Source: Zoogloeaceae bacterium
Lineage (GTDB): Bacteria > Pseudomonadota > Gammaproteobacteria > Burkholderiales > Rhodocyclaceae
Direction of reading: 5' to 3'
DNA length: 64,000 nt
NCBI GenBank assembly: GCA_024235635.1
Contig: JACKMA010000003.1
Coordinates: 186,001 to 250,000, forward strand
Shown here: positions 53,953 through 62,563 of the stretch, in pieces
Numbering within the stretch: the first letter of the stretch is position 1
How the letters are laid out: each line of letters starts with the position of its first letter
Program-made: the position numbers and the translations under genes
Notes under the pieces: model-generated
Told to the model about the DNA's origin: nothing
The model's database searches: none
What the model saw: only the letters and a program-made list of their open reading frames with translations

Positions 53953-54759
53953 TCAGCCGAACACGCTGTGCAGCATCTTCGCGCACAACAGCACCAGCAG
54001 GCCGGCGAAGATCTTCTTCAGGGTGGCGACCGGGAGGCGGTGCGCGAGCCGGGCGCCGAGCGGCGCGGTCAGCATGCTCACCCCGGCCACCAGTACCAGG
54101 GCGGGCAGGTGTACGTAGCCGAGGGTCAGCGCCGGCATGCCCTGTTCGCCCCAACCGTTCACCAGATAGCCGAAGGTGCCGGACAGGGCGATCGGCAGCC
54201 CGATCGCGGCCGAGGTGCCGATCGCGTTCTGGACCTTGACGTTGCACCAGGTCATGAACGGGACCGACAGCGAACCGCCGCCGATCGCCACCAGTGCCGA
54301 GATGCCGCCGATGCCCAGACCGACGGTCGACAGACCGAGCATGCCCGGCAGCTCGCGCGACGGCTTGGGCTTGATGTTGAGCAGCATCTGCACCGCGACG
54401 TAGAACGTAAAGCAGGCGAAGAAGATCGCCAACGGCTCGGAATCGACCCGCGACGCGATGAAGGTCGCGCCGAAGGTGCCGAGCAGGATGCCCGGCGTGA
54501 TGCCGCGCACGATGTCCCAGCGCACTGCGCCGTGGCGATGGTGGGCACGCAGGCTCGACAGCGAGGTCAGCACGATCGCCGCCATCGAGGTGCCGAGCGC
54601 GAGGTGCACCAGCTTGTCGTCCGGAAAGCCCTGGGCGACGAACAGGGTGGTCAGCATCGGCACCATGATCGCGCCGCCGCCGACGCCGAGCAGGCCGGCG
54701 AAGAATCCGACGAACGCGCCCAGCGGAAGATAGGCCAGCCACCATTCATTGAAAGTCAT
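53953..54759 (-). CDS. TauE/SafE-family membrane transporter, second copy
   Basis: A 268-residue protein with about eight membrane helices. Two halves each carry the family loop: GFFAGLLGVGGGAIMVPML near residue 18 and IGGISALVAIGGGSLSVPF near residue 150. It is not a recent duplicate of the gene at 7526; the sequences differ widely. Putative role: export of sulfite, sulfonate or other small anions. Its start overlaps the EVE gene stop by 14 bases, so they are probably co-transcribed. Confidence 0.88.
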   Translation of the reverse strand: MTFNEWWLAYLPLGAFVGFFAGLLGVGGGAIMVPMLTTLFVAQGFPDDKLVHLALGTSMAAIVLTSLSSLRAHHRHGAVRWDIVRGITPGILLGTFGATFIASRVDSEPLAIFFACFTFYVAVQMLLNIKPKPSRELPGMLGLSTVGLGIGGISALVAIGGGSLSVPFMTWCNVKVQNAIGTSAAIGLPIALSGTFGYLVNGWGEQGMPALTLGYVHLPALVLVAGVSMLTAPLGARLAHRLPVATLKKIFAGLLVLLCAKMLHSVFG

Positions 54760-55228
54760 CGGGATCGGTATCCAGCAGTTCGGAAAGGATGAAGCGCCAC
54801 TCGTCGTCGGTCACCGGCGTGATCGACAATCGGTTGCCACGGGCCAGCACGCGCATGCCGGCAAGCTCGGATCGGGCCCGCAGCGCTGCCAGGCCGACCA
54901 GCGGGGTCTTGGCGACGAAGGCGACATCGACGTTGTACCAGCGCGGCTTCTGACGGCTGGCCTTGGGGTCGAAATAGGGACTTTGCGGATCGAACTGGGT
55001 CTCGTCCGGGTGGGCCGCGCTCGCGACGCGGGCCAGCCCGGCGATGCCCGGCTGCGGACAGCTCGAATGGTAGAACAGCACGCCGTCGCCGATCGCCATG
55101 TCGCGGGTCATGAAGTTTCGGGCCTGGTAGTTGCGCACGCCGAACCACGGTACGCGCCGCTCCGGCATCTTCGCGAGGTCGTCGATCGAGCACTCCTCGG
55201 GCTCGGACTTCATCAACCAGTAGCGCAT
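54746..55228 (-). CDS. EVE-domain protein
   Basis: A 160-residue single-domain EVE protein: YWLMKSEPEECSIDDLA at the start, WFGVRNYQARNFMTRDM, GDGVLFYHSSC and the later ARWYNVDVAF-type strand (KPRWYNVDV) follow the EVE (PUA-like) family. EVE domains bind modified bases in DNA or RNA. Genes for such proteins commonly flank zapA-6S RNA in betaproteobacteria, and the same order appears here, with the short DUF1850 gene inserted on the other strand. Confidence 0.9.
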   Translation of the reverse strand: MRYWLMKSEPEECSIDDLAKMPERRVPWFGVRNYQARNFMTRDMAIGDGVLFYHSSCPQPGIAGLARVASAAHPDETQFDPQSPYFDPKASRQKPRWYNVDVAFVAKTPLVGLAALRARSELAGMRVLARGNRLSITPVTDDEWRFILSELLDTDPDDFQ

Positions 55229-55329
55229 GCTAGGCTCTCTCGTACGGGCTTCGATCGGAGGTTGTCGGTGGGGGTGATTGTCGCGCAGTCGAGCAGTGCA
55301 GCGAAATCGCGTTCGCCGGAGGGGGTCTC

Positions 55330-55731
55330 GTGAGTGCCTTGTGCCTCGCCAGTGGCGGGCTGCTGTCGTCGCTGGCCGCGACCCTGTTCACGCTGCAGTG
55401 GACGCATTCGGTCGAACGGATCGCGTGGCAGGAGGACTGGCGGATCGACGGCGACGCGCTGGTGCTGGTCGAGGCCAGAATTCGCGGCAGCGGCGCCGGC
55501 ATGGACCCACCGGACGGCGCGGTGCTGCGCGACGGCGTCTGGCACTACCGGGTAGCACGACGCGTGCAACGGCTCTTGCTGTCCTCAGGCGGCAGTCAGC
55601 CCGAATACCGGCTGTGCGCGGCCGGAGAATGCCGCCCACTTACCGATTGGATCGGCGGCACCGCGGCCGACGGACGGATCGCGCTGTACCCGTGCGCGTC
55701 GCCGGGCGCGATCGACACACCGATGCGCTGA
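55330..55731 (+). CDS. DUF1850-family protein
   Basis: A 133-residue protein matching DUF1850: LFTLQWTHSVERIAWQEDW, LVEARIRGSGAGMDPPDGA and YRLCAAGECRPL are the family blocks. An N-terminal hydrophobic segment (about 3-22) suggests export or anchoring. The GTG start has GGAGGGGG upstream. DUF1850 genes usually accompany TRAP-TAXI transporters, but none is here, so this copy is orphaned. A hairpin terminator follows at 55757. Confidence 0.82.
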   Translation: MSALCLASGGLLSSLAATLFTLQWTHSVERIAWQEDWRIDGDALVLVEARIRGSGAGMDPPDGAVLRDGVWHYRVARRVQRLLLSSGGSQPEYRLCAAGECRPLTDWIGGTAADGRIALYPCASPGAIDTPMR

Positions 55732-55756
55732 GCGCCATACGTTGGCGACAAAGACA

Positions 55757-55785
55757 GAAGGGCGCGGCAATCTGCCACGCCCTTC
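55757..55785. terminator. Terminator shared by 6S RNA and DUF1850 genes
   Basis: A 13-bp inverted repeat with one mismatch (GAAGGGCGCGGCA / TGCCACGCCCTTC) and a three-base loop. On minus the stem is followed by TGTCTTTGTC, a usable T-rich tail for the 6S transcript; on plus the tail is weak. Confidence 0.65.
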
Positions 55786-55793
55786 CTGTATGG

Positions 55794-55975
55794 CCCCCCG
55801 CGTGTGCCGCCCTGGCCGGGCATCCTGAACCTGGGATTCAGGGAGGTCGCTTTCCGATCGCCTCAGGCATTCCCGACAGTGGGGACGGCACACTGGCGAA
55901 TCATCAGTCAGCAACCAAGTCTCGAAGACATTGGTTCAAGGAATCTACGGCCAACACAAACACTGCAGGGGATTG
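55794..55975 (-). ncRNA. ssrS: 6S RNA
   Basis: About 180 bases directly after zapA on minus, the classic site of ssrS. The ends can pair as a closing stem with internal loops (5' CCCC...GUGU...UGGCC with 3' GGCCA...CACAC...GGGG). Inside are CCTTGAACCAA on the 5' side and a 3' central-bubble hairpin CCTGAATCCCAGGTTCAGG, like the hairpin of known 6S RNAs. A terminator lies just beyond. 6S RNA binds sigma-70 RNA polymerase in stationary phase. Ends are approximate. The region has no protein-coding signal. The call combines position and hand-folded structure. Confidence 0.75.
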
Positions 55976-55997
55976 ACCCCGACGCCCGCAGCGCGCT

Positions 55998-56294
55998 TCA
56001 GAAGAGCTTCTCCTGCTTGCCGAGCGCATGCTCCAAGCGTTCATTCATGGAACCGATTCTACGCTTCAAGGCGGGCATGTCAAACCCGCCGGAGCGCTGG
56101 AACTGGAGGTATTCGTGGGTGATGTTGAGCGCCGTCATCATCACCAGTTTTTCGCCGGCGGTGTTGGTCTTTGCCGCCAGATCATTGAGCTTTTCATCGA
56201 GGAAACGGACTGCCGCGAGCAGGCCTTCACGTTCCTCCTCGGGACATGACACCCGGTATTCCCGGCCGAGCAGAGTGATTTCAAGGGTTTCCAT
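55998..56294 (-). CDS. zapA: Cell-division protein ZapA
   Basis: A 98-residue FtsZ-ring-associated protein. The N-terminal fold (LEITLLGREYRVSCPEEER, VRFLDEKLNDL) and C-terminal helix (LVMMTALNITHEYLQFQ) match ZapA. It promotes FtsZ bundling at midcell. It lies one base after zapB and 22 bases before the 6S RNA, the usual betaproteobacterial order. Confidence 0.92.
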   Translation of the reverse strand: METLEITLLGREYRVSCPEEEREGLLAAVRFLDEKLNDLAAKTNTAGEKLVMMTALNITHEYLQFQRSGGFDMPALKRRIGSMNERLEHALGKQEKLF

Positions 56295-56295
56295 A

Positions 56296-56490
56296 TCAGG
56301 CCTGCGGCAGTTGCTCGAGGACCGCCTCGACGCGCGCCGCGGCGAGTTCGACCTTGTCTCTCAGGCGCCGGTTGTCGGCCTCGACGATGTTCAGGCGATC
56401 CCGCAATTCGCGGTTCTCGTTCTTGAGCTGCTGAAAGCGCTCAGCGAGCTGGTCGATCTGCTGCTCGAGCAGGGAAAGTTCTGCGTCCAT
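56296..56490 (-). CDS. zapB: ZapB-like coiled-coil cell-division protein
   Basis: A 64-residue protein that is one continuous coiled coil (LEQQIDQLAERFQQLKNENR and onward), matching the short protein found upstream of zapA in many betaproteobacteria. ZapB links ZapA to the division apparatus. It follows cobQ by 20 bases and abuts zapA. The name is by analogy, since sequence similarity among coiled coils is weak. Confidence 0.78.
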   Translation of the reverse strand: MDAELSLLEQQIDQLAERFQQLKNENRELRDRLNIVEADNRRLRDKVELAAARVEAVLEQLPQA

Positions 56491-56510
56491 GGCGCGATGT
56501 TAGAGAGGGG

Positions 56511-58019
56511 TCAACACCCGGTCAAGCCGCCCTCGCAGGCGCCCGTGGCCGGTTTCGCAGCAAGCCACGGGAACATCAGTTCGAGACGCAGCGAAGCCTC
56601 GACGACGTCGGCCAGCCGGTCGATGTCGGCCTCCCGACGGGCGGCGGCATCGACCGGCTCGAAGGACGCGCCGTCGGACGCCCAGCACAGCAGCGAGGCC
56701 TGCGCCGCCGGCCCCTCGAACAGCCCGTGCAGGTAGGTGCCGGCGACCCGGCCATCGTCCGAGACGGCGCCATCGGCCCGGCCGTCGTCGAGCCCGACGA
56801 GCGGTCGGGCAAGCCCGGGGCCACAGCTCACGCCCATGTGGATCTCGTAGCCGCGCACCGCACCACCGGCGCCCAATTGCAGTTCGCCGGAGACGATGTC
56901 CAGTCGCTTGCGCGGCGCCAGTCGGGTGGATAGCGCGAGCAGGCCGAGCCCGTCACTGCTGCCGGCCGGCCCCTCCAGCCCGTCCGGGTCGTCGATGCGC
57001 TCGCCGAGCATCTGGTAGCCACCGCAGATGCCGAGCACCCGTCCGCCGTAGCGCAAGTGCCTCAGCAGTGCCTTCTCCCAGCCCTGGGCGCGCAACCAGG
57101 CAAGGTCGGCGCGAACACTCTTGGAACCGGGCAACACCACCAGATCTGCCGGTGGCATCGGTCGCCCGGGTCCGATCCATTCGAAGTCGACCTCGGGATG
57201 CAGCCGCAGCGGATCGAGGTCGGTATGGTTGGCGATCCGCGGCAGCGCCGGCGCGATCACCCGCAGGCGGGCGCCGCGTTTGCCGCCGGCGCTGTCGGAG
57301 AGGGCGTCCTCGGCGTCGAGGAACAGCCCCTGCAGGTAGGGCAACACGCCGATCACCGGCTTGCCGGTATGCCGTTCGAGCCAGTCGAGGCCCGGCTCAA
57401 GCAGCGCGATGTCGCCGCGGAAGCGGTTGATGACGAAGCCGACGACACGGTCCCGCTCGGACTCCGACAGCAGTTCGAGGGTGCCGACGAGGTGGGCAAA
57501 CACGCCGCCCCGGTCGATATCGGCGATCAGCACCACCGGGCAGTCGACGGCCTCGGCGAATCCCATGTTGGCGATGTCGCGTTCGCGCAGATTGATTTCG
57601 GCCGGGCTGCCGGCACCCTCGACCACGACGCAATGGTGCTGCGCCGACAGCCTGCGCCAGCTCGCCAGAACCGCGCTCATGGCGCGCGGCTTGTAGGCAT
57701 CGTAATCGGCGGCCGACAAGTCGCTGGCGACGCGGCCGTGGATGATCACCTGGGCGGCGGTGTCGCTGGTCGGCTTCAGCAGCACCGGGTTCATGTCACT
57801 GTGGGGTGCCAGCCGCGCGGCCTGGGCCTGCAATGCCTGCGCGCGCCCGATCTCGCCGCCGTCGATCGTGACCGCCGAGTTCAGGGCCATGTTCTGCGGC
57901 TTGAACGGGGCCACTGCCACACCGCGACGTGCCAGCAGGCGACACAAGCCGGCCACCAGCGTGCTCTTGCCGGCGTCCGAGGTGGTGCCCTGCACCATCA
58001 GCGCGCGATTTCGGGTCAT
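56511..58019 (-). CDS. cobQ: Cobyric acid synthase CobQ
   Basis: A 502-residue glutamine-dependent amidotransferase of cobalamin synthesis. The N-terminal ATPase domain starts MVQGTTSDAGKSTLVAGLCR and has PFKPQNMALNSAVT; the class I glutaminase domain at the end has GICGGYQMLGE (nucleophile Cys) and GTYLHGLFEG (His). It amidates four carboxylates of adenosylcobyrinic acid diamide. It supplies the cofactor used by methylmalonyl-CoA mutase. It is divergent from btuF. Confidence 0.95.
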   Translation of the reverse strand: MTRNRALMVQGTTSDAGKSTLVAGLCRLLARRGVAVAPFKPQNMALNSAVTIDGGEIGRAQALQAQAARLAPHSDMNPVLLKPTSDTAAQVIIHGRVASDLSAADYDAYKPRAMSAVLASWRRLSAQHHCVVVEGAGSPAEINLRERDIANMGFAEAVDCPVVLIADIDRGGVFAHLVGTLELLSESERDRVVGFVINRFRGDIALLEPGLDWLERHTGKPVIGVLPYLQGLFLDAEDALSDSAGGKRGARLRVIAPALPRIANHTDLDPLRLHPEVDFEWIGPGRPMPPADLVVLPGSKSVRADLAWLRAQGWEKALLRHLRYGGRVLGICGGYQMLGERIDDPDGLEGPAGSSDGLGLLALSTRLAPRKRLDIVSGELQLGAGGAVRGYEIHMGVSCGPGLARPLVGLDDGRADGAVSDDGRVAGTYLHGLFEGPAAQASLLCWASDGASFEPVDAAARREADIDRLADVVEASLRLELMFPWLAAKPATGACEGGLTGC

Positions 58020-58285
58020 GACATCCGCAGACGGCTCGATCGGTTGCTCGGTCGATGATCCGGGCTAGAATGCCCGGCAATCCGCCGATGGCGGCGGATT
58101 ATCCCGGAAACCGCGCGCCCGTGCCTGCAGGCGAGTGGCGGGCCTGCGGGCCAGCGGCGCCCCTTGCCGCCATGGCGGTGCGATGGGTTTGCCCTAGGCG
58201 TCGGCAGGGCGATTCCCGTGCGCTCATGGCGTCCGGAATGGCTGCACCCGGGAACCTTCCGCGACACGACCCTCGAGGCCAAACG

Positions 58286-59176
58286 ATGCGCAATTGCCTG
58301 GCTTGGCTGCTGATGGCGCTGATCCTGCCGGCGCCGGCCCGGGCCGTCACGCTGGAGGACGCCAACGGTCAGGTGCTGACGCTGGCGGCGCCCGCACGGC
58401 GCATCGTCAGCCTGGCGCCGCACATCACCGAGCTGGTCTACGCCGCCGGCGCCGGCGGCCAGCTGGTCGGTGTCGTCAACTTCAGCGACTACCCGCCGGC
58501 GGCCGCCGCCCTGACGCAGATCGGCAGCTACAACGCACTGGATCTCGAAGCGATCGCGTCGCTGCGCCCCGATCTGGCCCTTGGCTGGCGCAGCGGCAAC
58601 CGCGAGGCCCACCTGGCCCGCTTGCGCGCGCTGGGCATTCCGGTGTTCGTCAGCGAGGCACGCAGCCTCGAGGAAGTCGCCGCAAGCATCGAGCAGATCG
58701 GCACGCTGGCCGGCACCGGCGAGGTTGCTACGGCCGCTGCCGACGCGTTTCGCGAACGCCATGCCTTGCTGCGCTCGCGCTACCAGGCCGAACCGCCGGT
58801 GCGGATGTTCTATCAGGTGTGGAACGATCCGCTGATGACGATCAACGGCGAACACCTGATCAGCGCCGTGATCCGGCTGTGTGGTGGCGTCAATGTATTC
58901 GCCGGCCTCGATCAACTGGCGCCCAAGATCAACCAGGAGGCCGTGCTCGCGGCCGATCCCGAGGCGATCGTCGCCAGCGGCATGGACCAGGCCCGGCCCG
59001 AGTGGCTCGACGACTGGCGCCGCTGGCGCGGGCTGACCGCGGTCGGGCGCGACAACCTGTTCTTCATTCCGCCTGATCTGCTGCAACGTCACACGCCCCG
59101 CGTCCTCGACGGCGCCGAGCAGCTGTGCGGCCAGCTCGACACTGCCCGCGAACGGCGGCCGCCGCGAAGCGATTGA
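58286..59176 (+). CDS. btuF: Cobalamin-binding periplasmic protein (BtuF-like)
   Basis: A 296-residue type III periplasmic binding protein: signal peptide (cleavage near ARA-VTL), RRIVSLAPHITELVYAAGAG, DYPPAAAALTQIGSYNALDLE and LRPDLALGWRSG match the BtuF group. It would deliver B12 or a corrinoid precursor to BtuCD, which is not in the window. GAGG is eight bases before the ATG at 58286. The 266-base divergent region with cobQ was searched for a cobalamin riboswitch; no B12-box was seen. A metal-chelate ligand is the alternative. Confidence 0.86.
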   Translation: MRNCLAWLLMALILPAPARAVTLEDANGQVLTLAAPARRIVSLAPHITELVYAAGAGGQLVGVVNFSDYPPAAAALTQIGSYNALDLEAIASLRPDLALGWRSGNREAHLARLRALGIPVFVSEARSLEEVAASIEQIGTLAGTGEVATAAADAFRERHALLRSRYQAEPPVRMFYQVWNDPLMTINGEHLISAVIRLCGGVNVFAGLDQLAPKINQEAVLAADPEAIVASGMDQARPEWLDDWRRWRGLTAVGRDNLFFIPPDLLQRHTPRVLDGAEQLCGQLDTARERRPPRSD

Positions 59177-59207
59177 TGCCGGCCGATCACTCCGCTAGGG
59201 TGTCGCC

Positions 59208-59750
59208 ATGGCACCCTGCCCCCGATTGTCGATGCTGATACCGTTCGTGATCGCGGCCGCGCTGGCCGGGCCTGCCTTCGCGGCACCGACGATCGACGTC
59301 TATGCCCTGCCCTACCCGCTGGTCGACGAAGCCGGCCGGCAGCGACGGCTCGCCGACTGGCGCGGCCGTCCGACCATCGTCGCGATGGACCACAGCACCT
59401 GGAGCGCCGTGTGTTCGAGCACGGCACGCAGACTGCGGGCACTGCAGGTGGCCGCCGAGCGGCTCGACAAGAAGGTCGAATTCGTCGTGATCGGATTGGA
59501 GCCCGACAAGGACACACCGGCGTCGTGGGCACGCTACCGTCAGGAGCGGGGCATCGACGGCGACAACTGGCATTTCCTCAGGGCCAGTCCGGCCGACACC
59601 CCCAACGTCGCCGCAAGCCTGGGCGTCAATTACCGCTACGAATACGGAGACCTGGTCCTCGATCTGCGCATCCTCCGGGTCGCGCCGAACGGGCGAATCG
59701 AGCGCGCGCTCGAAGGCTACGCCACCGACACCGAAGCCTTCCTGCGCTAA
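59208..59750 (+). CDS. SCO-like thioredoxin-fold protein with incomplete metal site
   Basis: A 180-residue exported protein (signal to about residue 25, AFA-APT) with a thioredoxin-like fold and EFVVIGLEPDKDTPASWARY typical of SCO1/SenC. The usual CxxxCP copper site is HSTWSAVCSST here: only the second Cys remains. The downstream His of SCO proteins is also not evident. It is unlikely to bind Cu(I) in the usual way and may act as a redox partner. It converges with a canonical SCO gene 6 bases away. Confidence 0.72.
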   Translation: MAPCPRLSMLIPFVIAAALAGPAFAAPTIDVYALPYPLVDEAGRQRRLADWRGRPTIVAMDHSTWSAVCSSTARRLRALQVAAERLDKKVEFVVIGLEPDKDTPASWARYRQERGIDGDNWHFLRASPADTPNVAASLGVNYRYEYGDLVLDLRILRVAPNGRIERALEGYATDTEAFLR

Positions 59751-59756
59751 CCGGCG

Positions 59757-60368
59757 TCATTCGGCGAGCAGCCGGCGCACATCCGAGGCAATCTCTGCGG
59801 TACCGAGCGAGCCCGGTATGCGAAGGCGCAGGCGCCCCTGCTTGTCGATGGCGTGAATGTAGGCGGAGTGCTCCAGCATGTATCGATCCGCTGCGCTGCC
59901 TTCGATCCGGCGATAGAACACCCGGAAATCCTCGGCGAGCGCTGCGGTTTCGGCCTCGCTGCCGCGCAGGGCCATGAAATCGGGCGAAAACGCAGCGACG
60001 TAGCCGCGCAGCAGCTCGGGCGTATCACGCACCGGATCGAGCGTGACGAAGATCACCTGCACCTGACGGGCCAGTTCGGGCGTCAGTCGGTCAAGCACGT
60101 CGGCCAGCCGCGCGAGTTCGGTCGGACAGACGTCCGGGCAATGAGTGAAGCCGAAAAATATCAGCACCACCCGTCCCTTGAAGTCGCCGGATGAGCGCAG
60201 CGTGCCGTCCTGGTCGGGCAACTGGAACGGGTGCTCGCTGGCATGCACGAGCTTCTTTGCGTGGAACTCGCCGTCGGCCGCAGCGACCCCGCCGGCAATC
60301 GTAACGGCGAGTGCCAGCGCGAGCACGCAGTGCGTCCAGCAGCGCCGCGTACCCCGCCGCGGCGTCAT
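59757..60368 (-). CDS. SCO1/SenC copper protein
   Basis: A 203-residue exported protein with FFGFTHCPDVCPTELARL providing the CxxxC pair and EHSAYIHAID the His, all three copper ligands of SCO. VTLDPVRDTPELL is the family loop. SCO proteins load copper into the CuA site of cytochrome oxidase or act in thiol redox. The ATG overlaps the stop of the PCu(A)C gene as ATGA, so the two form a copper-delivery operon. Confidence 0.93.
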   Translation of the reverse strand: MTPRRGTRRCWTHCVLALALAVTIAGGVAAADGEFHAKKLVHASEHPFQLPDQDGTLRSSGDFKGRVVLIFFGFTHCPDVCPTELARLADVLDRLTPELARQVQVIFVTLDPVRDTPELLRGYVAAFSPDFMALRGSEAETAALAEDFRVFYRRIEGSAADRYMLEHSAYIHAIDKQGRLRLRIPGSLGTAEIASDVRRLLAE

Positions 60369-60820
60369 TGCCGATGCCCGCCGACACGCGTGTTGAGGGG
60401 CTTCACCGACGCCGTCACCGGCACCCGGCGAGGCTCACCGCCTGCGCCCTCGAATACCAGCACGAGCGGCACTTCGGTGCCGGCTTCGAGCGCTCGGTGC
60501 AGATCCATCAGCATCACATGGTAGCCCCCGGGACGCAGTTCGACGGTTGCGCCGGGCACGATGTCGACCCCCGCCACGGGTCCCATGCGGGCAATGTCGT
60601 TCTCGATCCGCATTTCGTGGATCTCGGCGACGCCGGCGACCGCTGACTCGGCACCGACGAGTCGCAGGCGCTCACCATTGGAATGGATCTTCATGAAGGC
60701 GCCGGTGGCCCGCTGCTGAGGAAGGCTGGCCCTCACCCAGGCATCGCTGACGGTCACCTCGGCGCGGGCGATGCCGCAGACGACGAGTCCGATCGCGATG
60801 GCATTGACATATCTGTTCAT
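60365..60820 (-). CDS. Periplasmic copper chaperone PCu(A)C
   Basis: A 151-residue protein with signal peptide (cleavage near GIARA-EVT). The HxxM...M...HxM copper motif is complete: IHEMRIENDIARM and then GGYHVML. PCu(A)C passes Cu(I) to SCO or CuA, so its overlap with the SCO gene is functionally coherent. GGAGC lies upstream of the ATG at 60820, which excludes the longer frame. Confidence 0.92.
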   Translation of the reverse strand: MNRYVNAIAIGLVVCGIARAEVTVSDAWVRASLPQQRATGAFMKIHSNGERLRLVGAESAVAGVAEIHEMRIENDIARMGPVAGVDIVPGATVELRPGGYHVMLMDLHRALEAGTEVPLVLVFEGAGGEPRRVPVTASVKPLNTRVGGHRQ

Positions 60821-60898
60821 ACGGTTGCTCCATAGGTCCGAATCTGGCTGGATCCGCAAGTGGCGGCCAGCACGGGTGTCAGGCAGAAAGCTGTCGAT

Positions 60899-61258
60899 TC
60901 AGACCAGGACGGGCGGCGCGCGGGCTCGCCGGTCGGGTCCGCGCAAGATCGTCGGACGCAGCGGGGGTGGCGATTCCGGAACCGACGTCGCGATTGCCGC
61001 GGACGGTACATGCACGGTGCCGACGCAGCCGCCATGCAGGGCGGCGATGCAAAGCGAGCACAGCTTCTGCGAGGAGGTGGCCGGGGCGCCCTTCGGCAGC
61101 CCGAGCGGGCCGGCGGCCGCCGGCGTGGCGACACAGACATCGGCCAAGCGCGATCCAGCCGGCGCCGAATGGGCCAGCAACTGCAGGGTGGATGCCAGCA
61201 CCAGCAGCGCCGCGAGCAGCGGCGGCAGCCAGCGCCGACCTGTCTGAAGACTGCGCAT
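60899..61258 (-). CDS. DUF2946-family protein
   Basis: A 119-residue protein with an N-terminal membrane or signal segment (WLPPLLAALLVLASTLQLLAH) and a CSLCIAAL motif, as in DUF2946 proteins, which often accompany copper-handling genes. The start at 61258 begins the hydrophobic segment; upstream residues are Pro/Arg-rich shadow. It is followed at 79 bases by the PCu(A)C gene on the same strand. Confidence 0.75.
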   Translation of the reverse strand: MRSLQTGRRWLPPLLAALLVLASTLQLLAHSAPAGSRLADVCVATPAAAGPLGLPKGAPATSSQKLCSLCIAALHGGCVGTVHVPSAAIATSVPESPPPLRPTILRGPDRRARAPPVLV

Positions 61259-61334
61259 CAGCCGGATTCTACGCTGCGGGATACGTCGATTGAATCGCGA
61301 TGCCGCCGTCCGACGGCGGGCGGGCGGTGCCTGG

Positions 61335-62447
61335 CTACCTGCAGCAGGGGGCGAGGGCCATGCACCAGGCACGGTCCAGGCGGCAGGCAAGCTCGCCGGC
61401 AGTCTCGCCGAGGTAACGATCGGCGGCCGAGGGGCCGACGGCGACGGTCGAATGCGGCGCCACACGAATCGCAGCCAGCCGGTCGTTCAGGCACGGATGC
61501 AGTTCCAGCCCCGGCGCGGCCTGCAGCAACTCGCCCATGCGCCCCGCCTGCTCGCTTCGCCGGAAGCCGAGCGCGACACCGACGCCCATCTCGCGGAACG
61601 GCAGGATCGGACCGTCCTGCACGGGGTACTCGAACTGGCTCATGACCGCATCCCAGTACTCCTCGCGCAGATAGCGCTCCTTCATCGCCACTTCGATCAA
61701 GGCCTCGCCAAGGCATTCAGCGCCGACGATCTCGGCCGCAGCGCCGTCGGCCTCGTACTCCTCGAGATGGGCCAGCTCGACGCTGTCGAGCAGGTAATCG
61801 TAGGCGTGCCATGCGAGCATCCGGGTGGCCAGCCAGCCGACCACGGTCTCATCCTCTTCCATCGCCATCAGGACCCGGTGCCACCATGCCCGGAGCTGTG
61901 CGGCCCAGGCCGCCAGCGGCCGCCTCTGCAACGCCAGATGCGACAGTTCGTGGGCGAGAATCGCGCGAAGTTGCTCGGGGCTGAGGCTATGCAGCAGTGG
62001 CAGACCGACCACCAGGGTGGTCTGCAAACGCCCCCACAGACCGAGTTCGGGGAGTTGGACCACCGTCGCATTGATGTCAGAACCGATCATCACGCGGTCT
62101 ACGGCAGACAGCCGGTAGTGTCGGCATAGCCGATCGAGCTCGTCGAAGAGGCCGGGAGATTCCTCGCGCGACAGCGTGACGCCGGCGATTTCGGACGGCG
62201 GCTGCCACAGCCACGACAGCAGCTGACCGGCGACGAACACCAGCGCCAGCGCGGCGACGATGCGCAACGCGAACTGCTCGCCGTTGCCGGCGAAGGCGAA
62301 CCACAGGCCAAACGCGAGCACTGCGAAGATCAGACCGGCGAGGACGGTCTGGCCGAAGGCAGCCCGCAGGGTCAACCACACGGCCAGTCGACGCTGTCGT
62401 CGCTGCCGTTTGCCGGCATCGTCAACCAGTGCACGCTCGATGTTCAT
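61335..62447 (-). CDS. M48-family (HtpX-like) membrane metalloprotease
   Basis: A 370-residue zinc protease. Two membrane helices (about 30-80), the zinc site AILAHELSHLAL (HExxH) and the third ligand in EEYEADGAA match the M48 family. The C-terminal 90 residues follow a short cytoplasmic-type domain. Members degrade misfolded membrane proteins or process signals. It is the last gene before DUF2946 on minus. No partner is apparent. Confidence 0.88.
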   Translation of the reverse strand: MNIERALVDDAGKRQRRQRRLAVWLTLRAAFGQTVLAGLIFAVLAFGLWFAFAGNGEQFALRIVAALALVFVAGQLLSWLWQPPSEIAGVTLSREESPGLFDELDRLCRHYRLSAVDRVMIGSDINATVVQLPELGLWGRLQTTLVVGLPLLHSLSPEQLRAILAHELSHLALQRRPLAAWAAQLRAWWHRVLMAMEEDETVVGWLATRMLAWHAYDYLLDSVELAHLEEYEADGAAAEIVGAECLGEALIEVAMKERYLREEYWDAVMSQFEYPVQDGPILPFREMGVGVALGFRRSEQAGRMGELLQAAPGLELHPCLNDRLAAIRVAPHSTVAVGPSAADRYLGETAGELACRLDRAWCMALAPCCR

Positions 62448-62563
62448 GGCGACACTGTAACCGCTTAATCGAAAAGGGGAAATCGTTCGAAAGTGATAAG
62501 CATTTACGAATACTTCAAATGGCTATACGTACAGCATCGGCCCCCTCTCATTGCACCGCACAA

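Noticed and set aside
58020..58285. Possible cobalamin riboswitch between cobQ and btuF
   Set aside because: The location is right, but no B12-box or typical GCCACTG-type core was seen on either strand.
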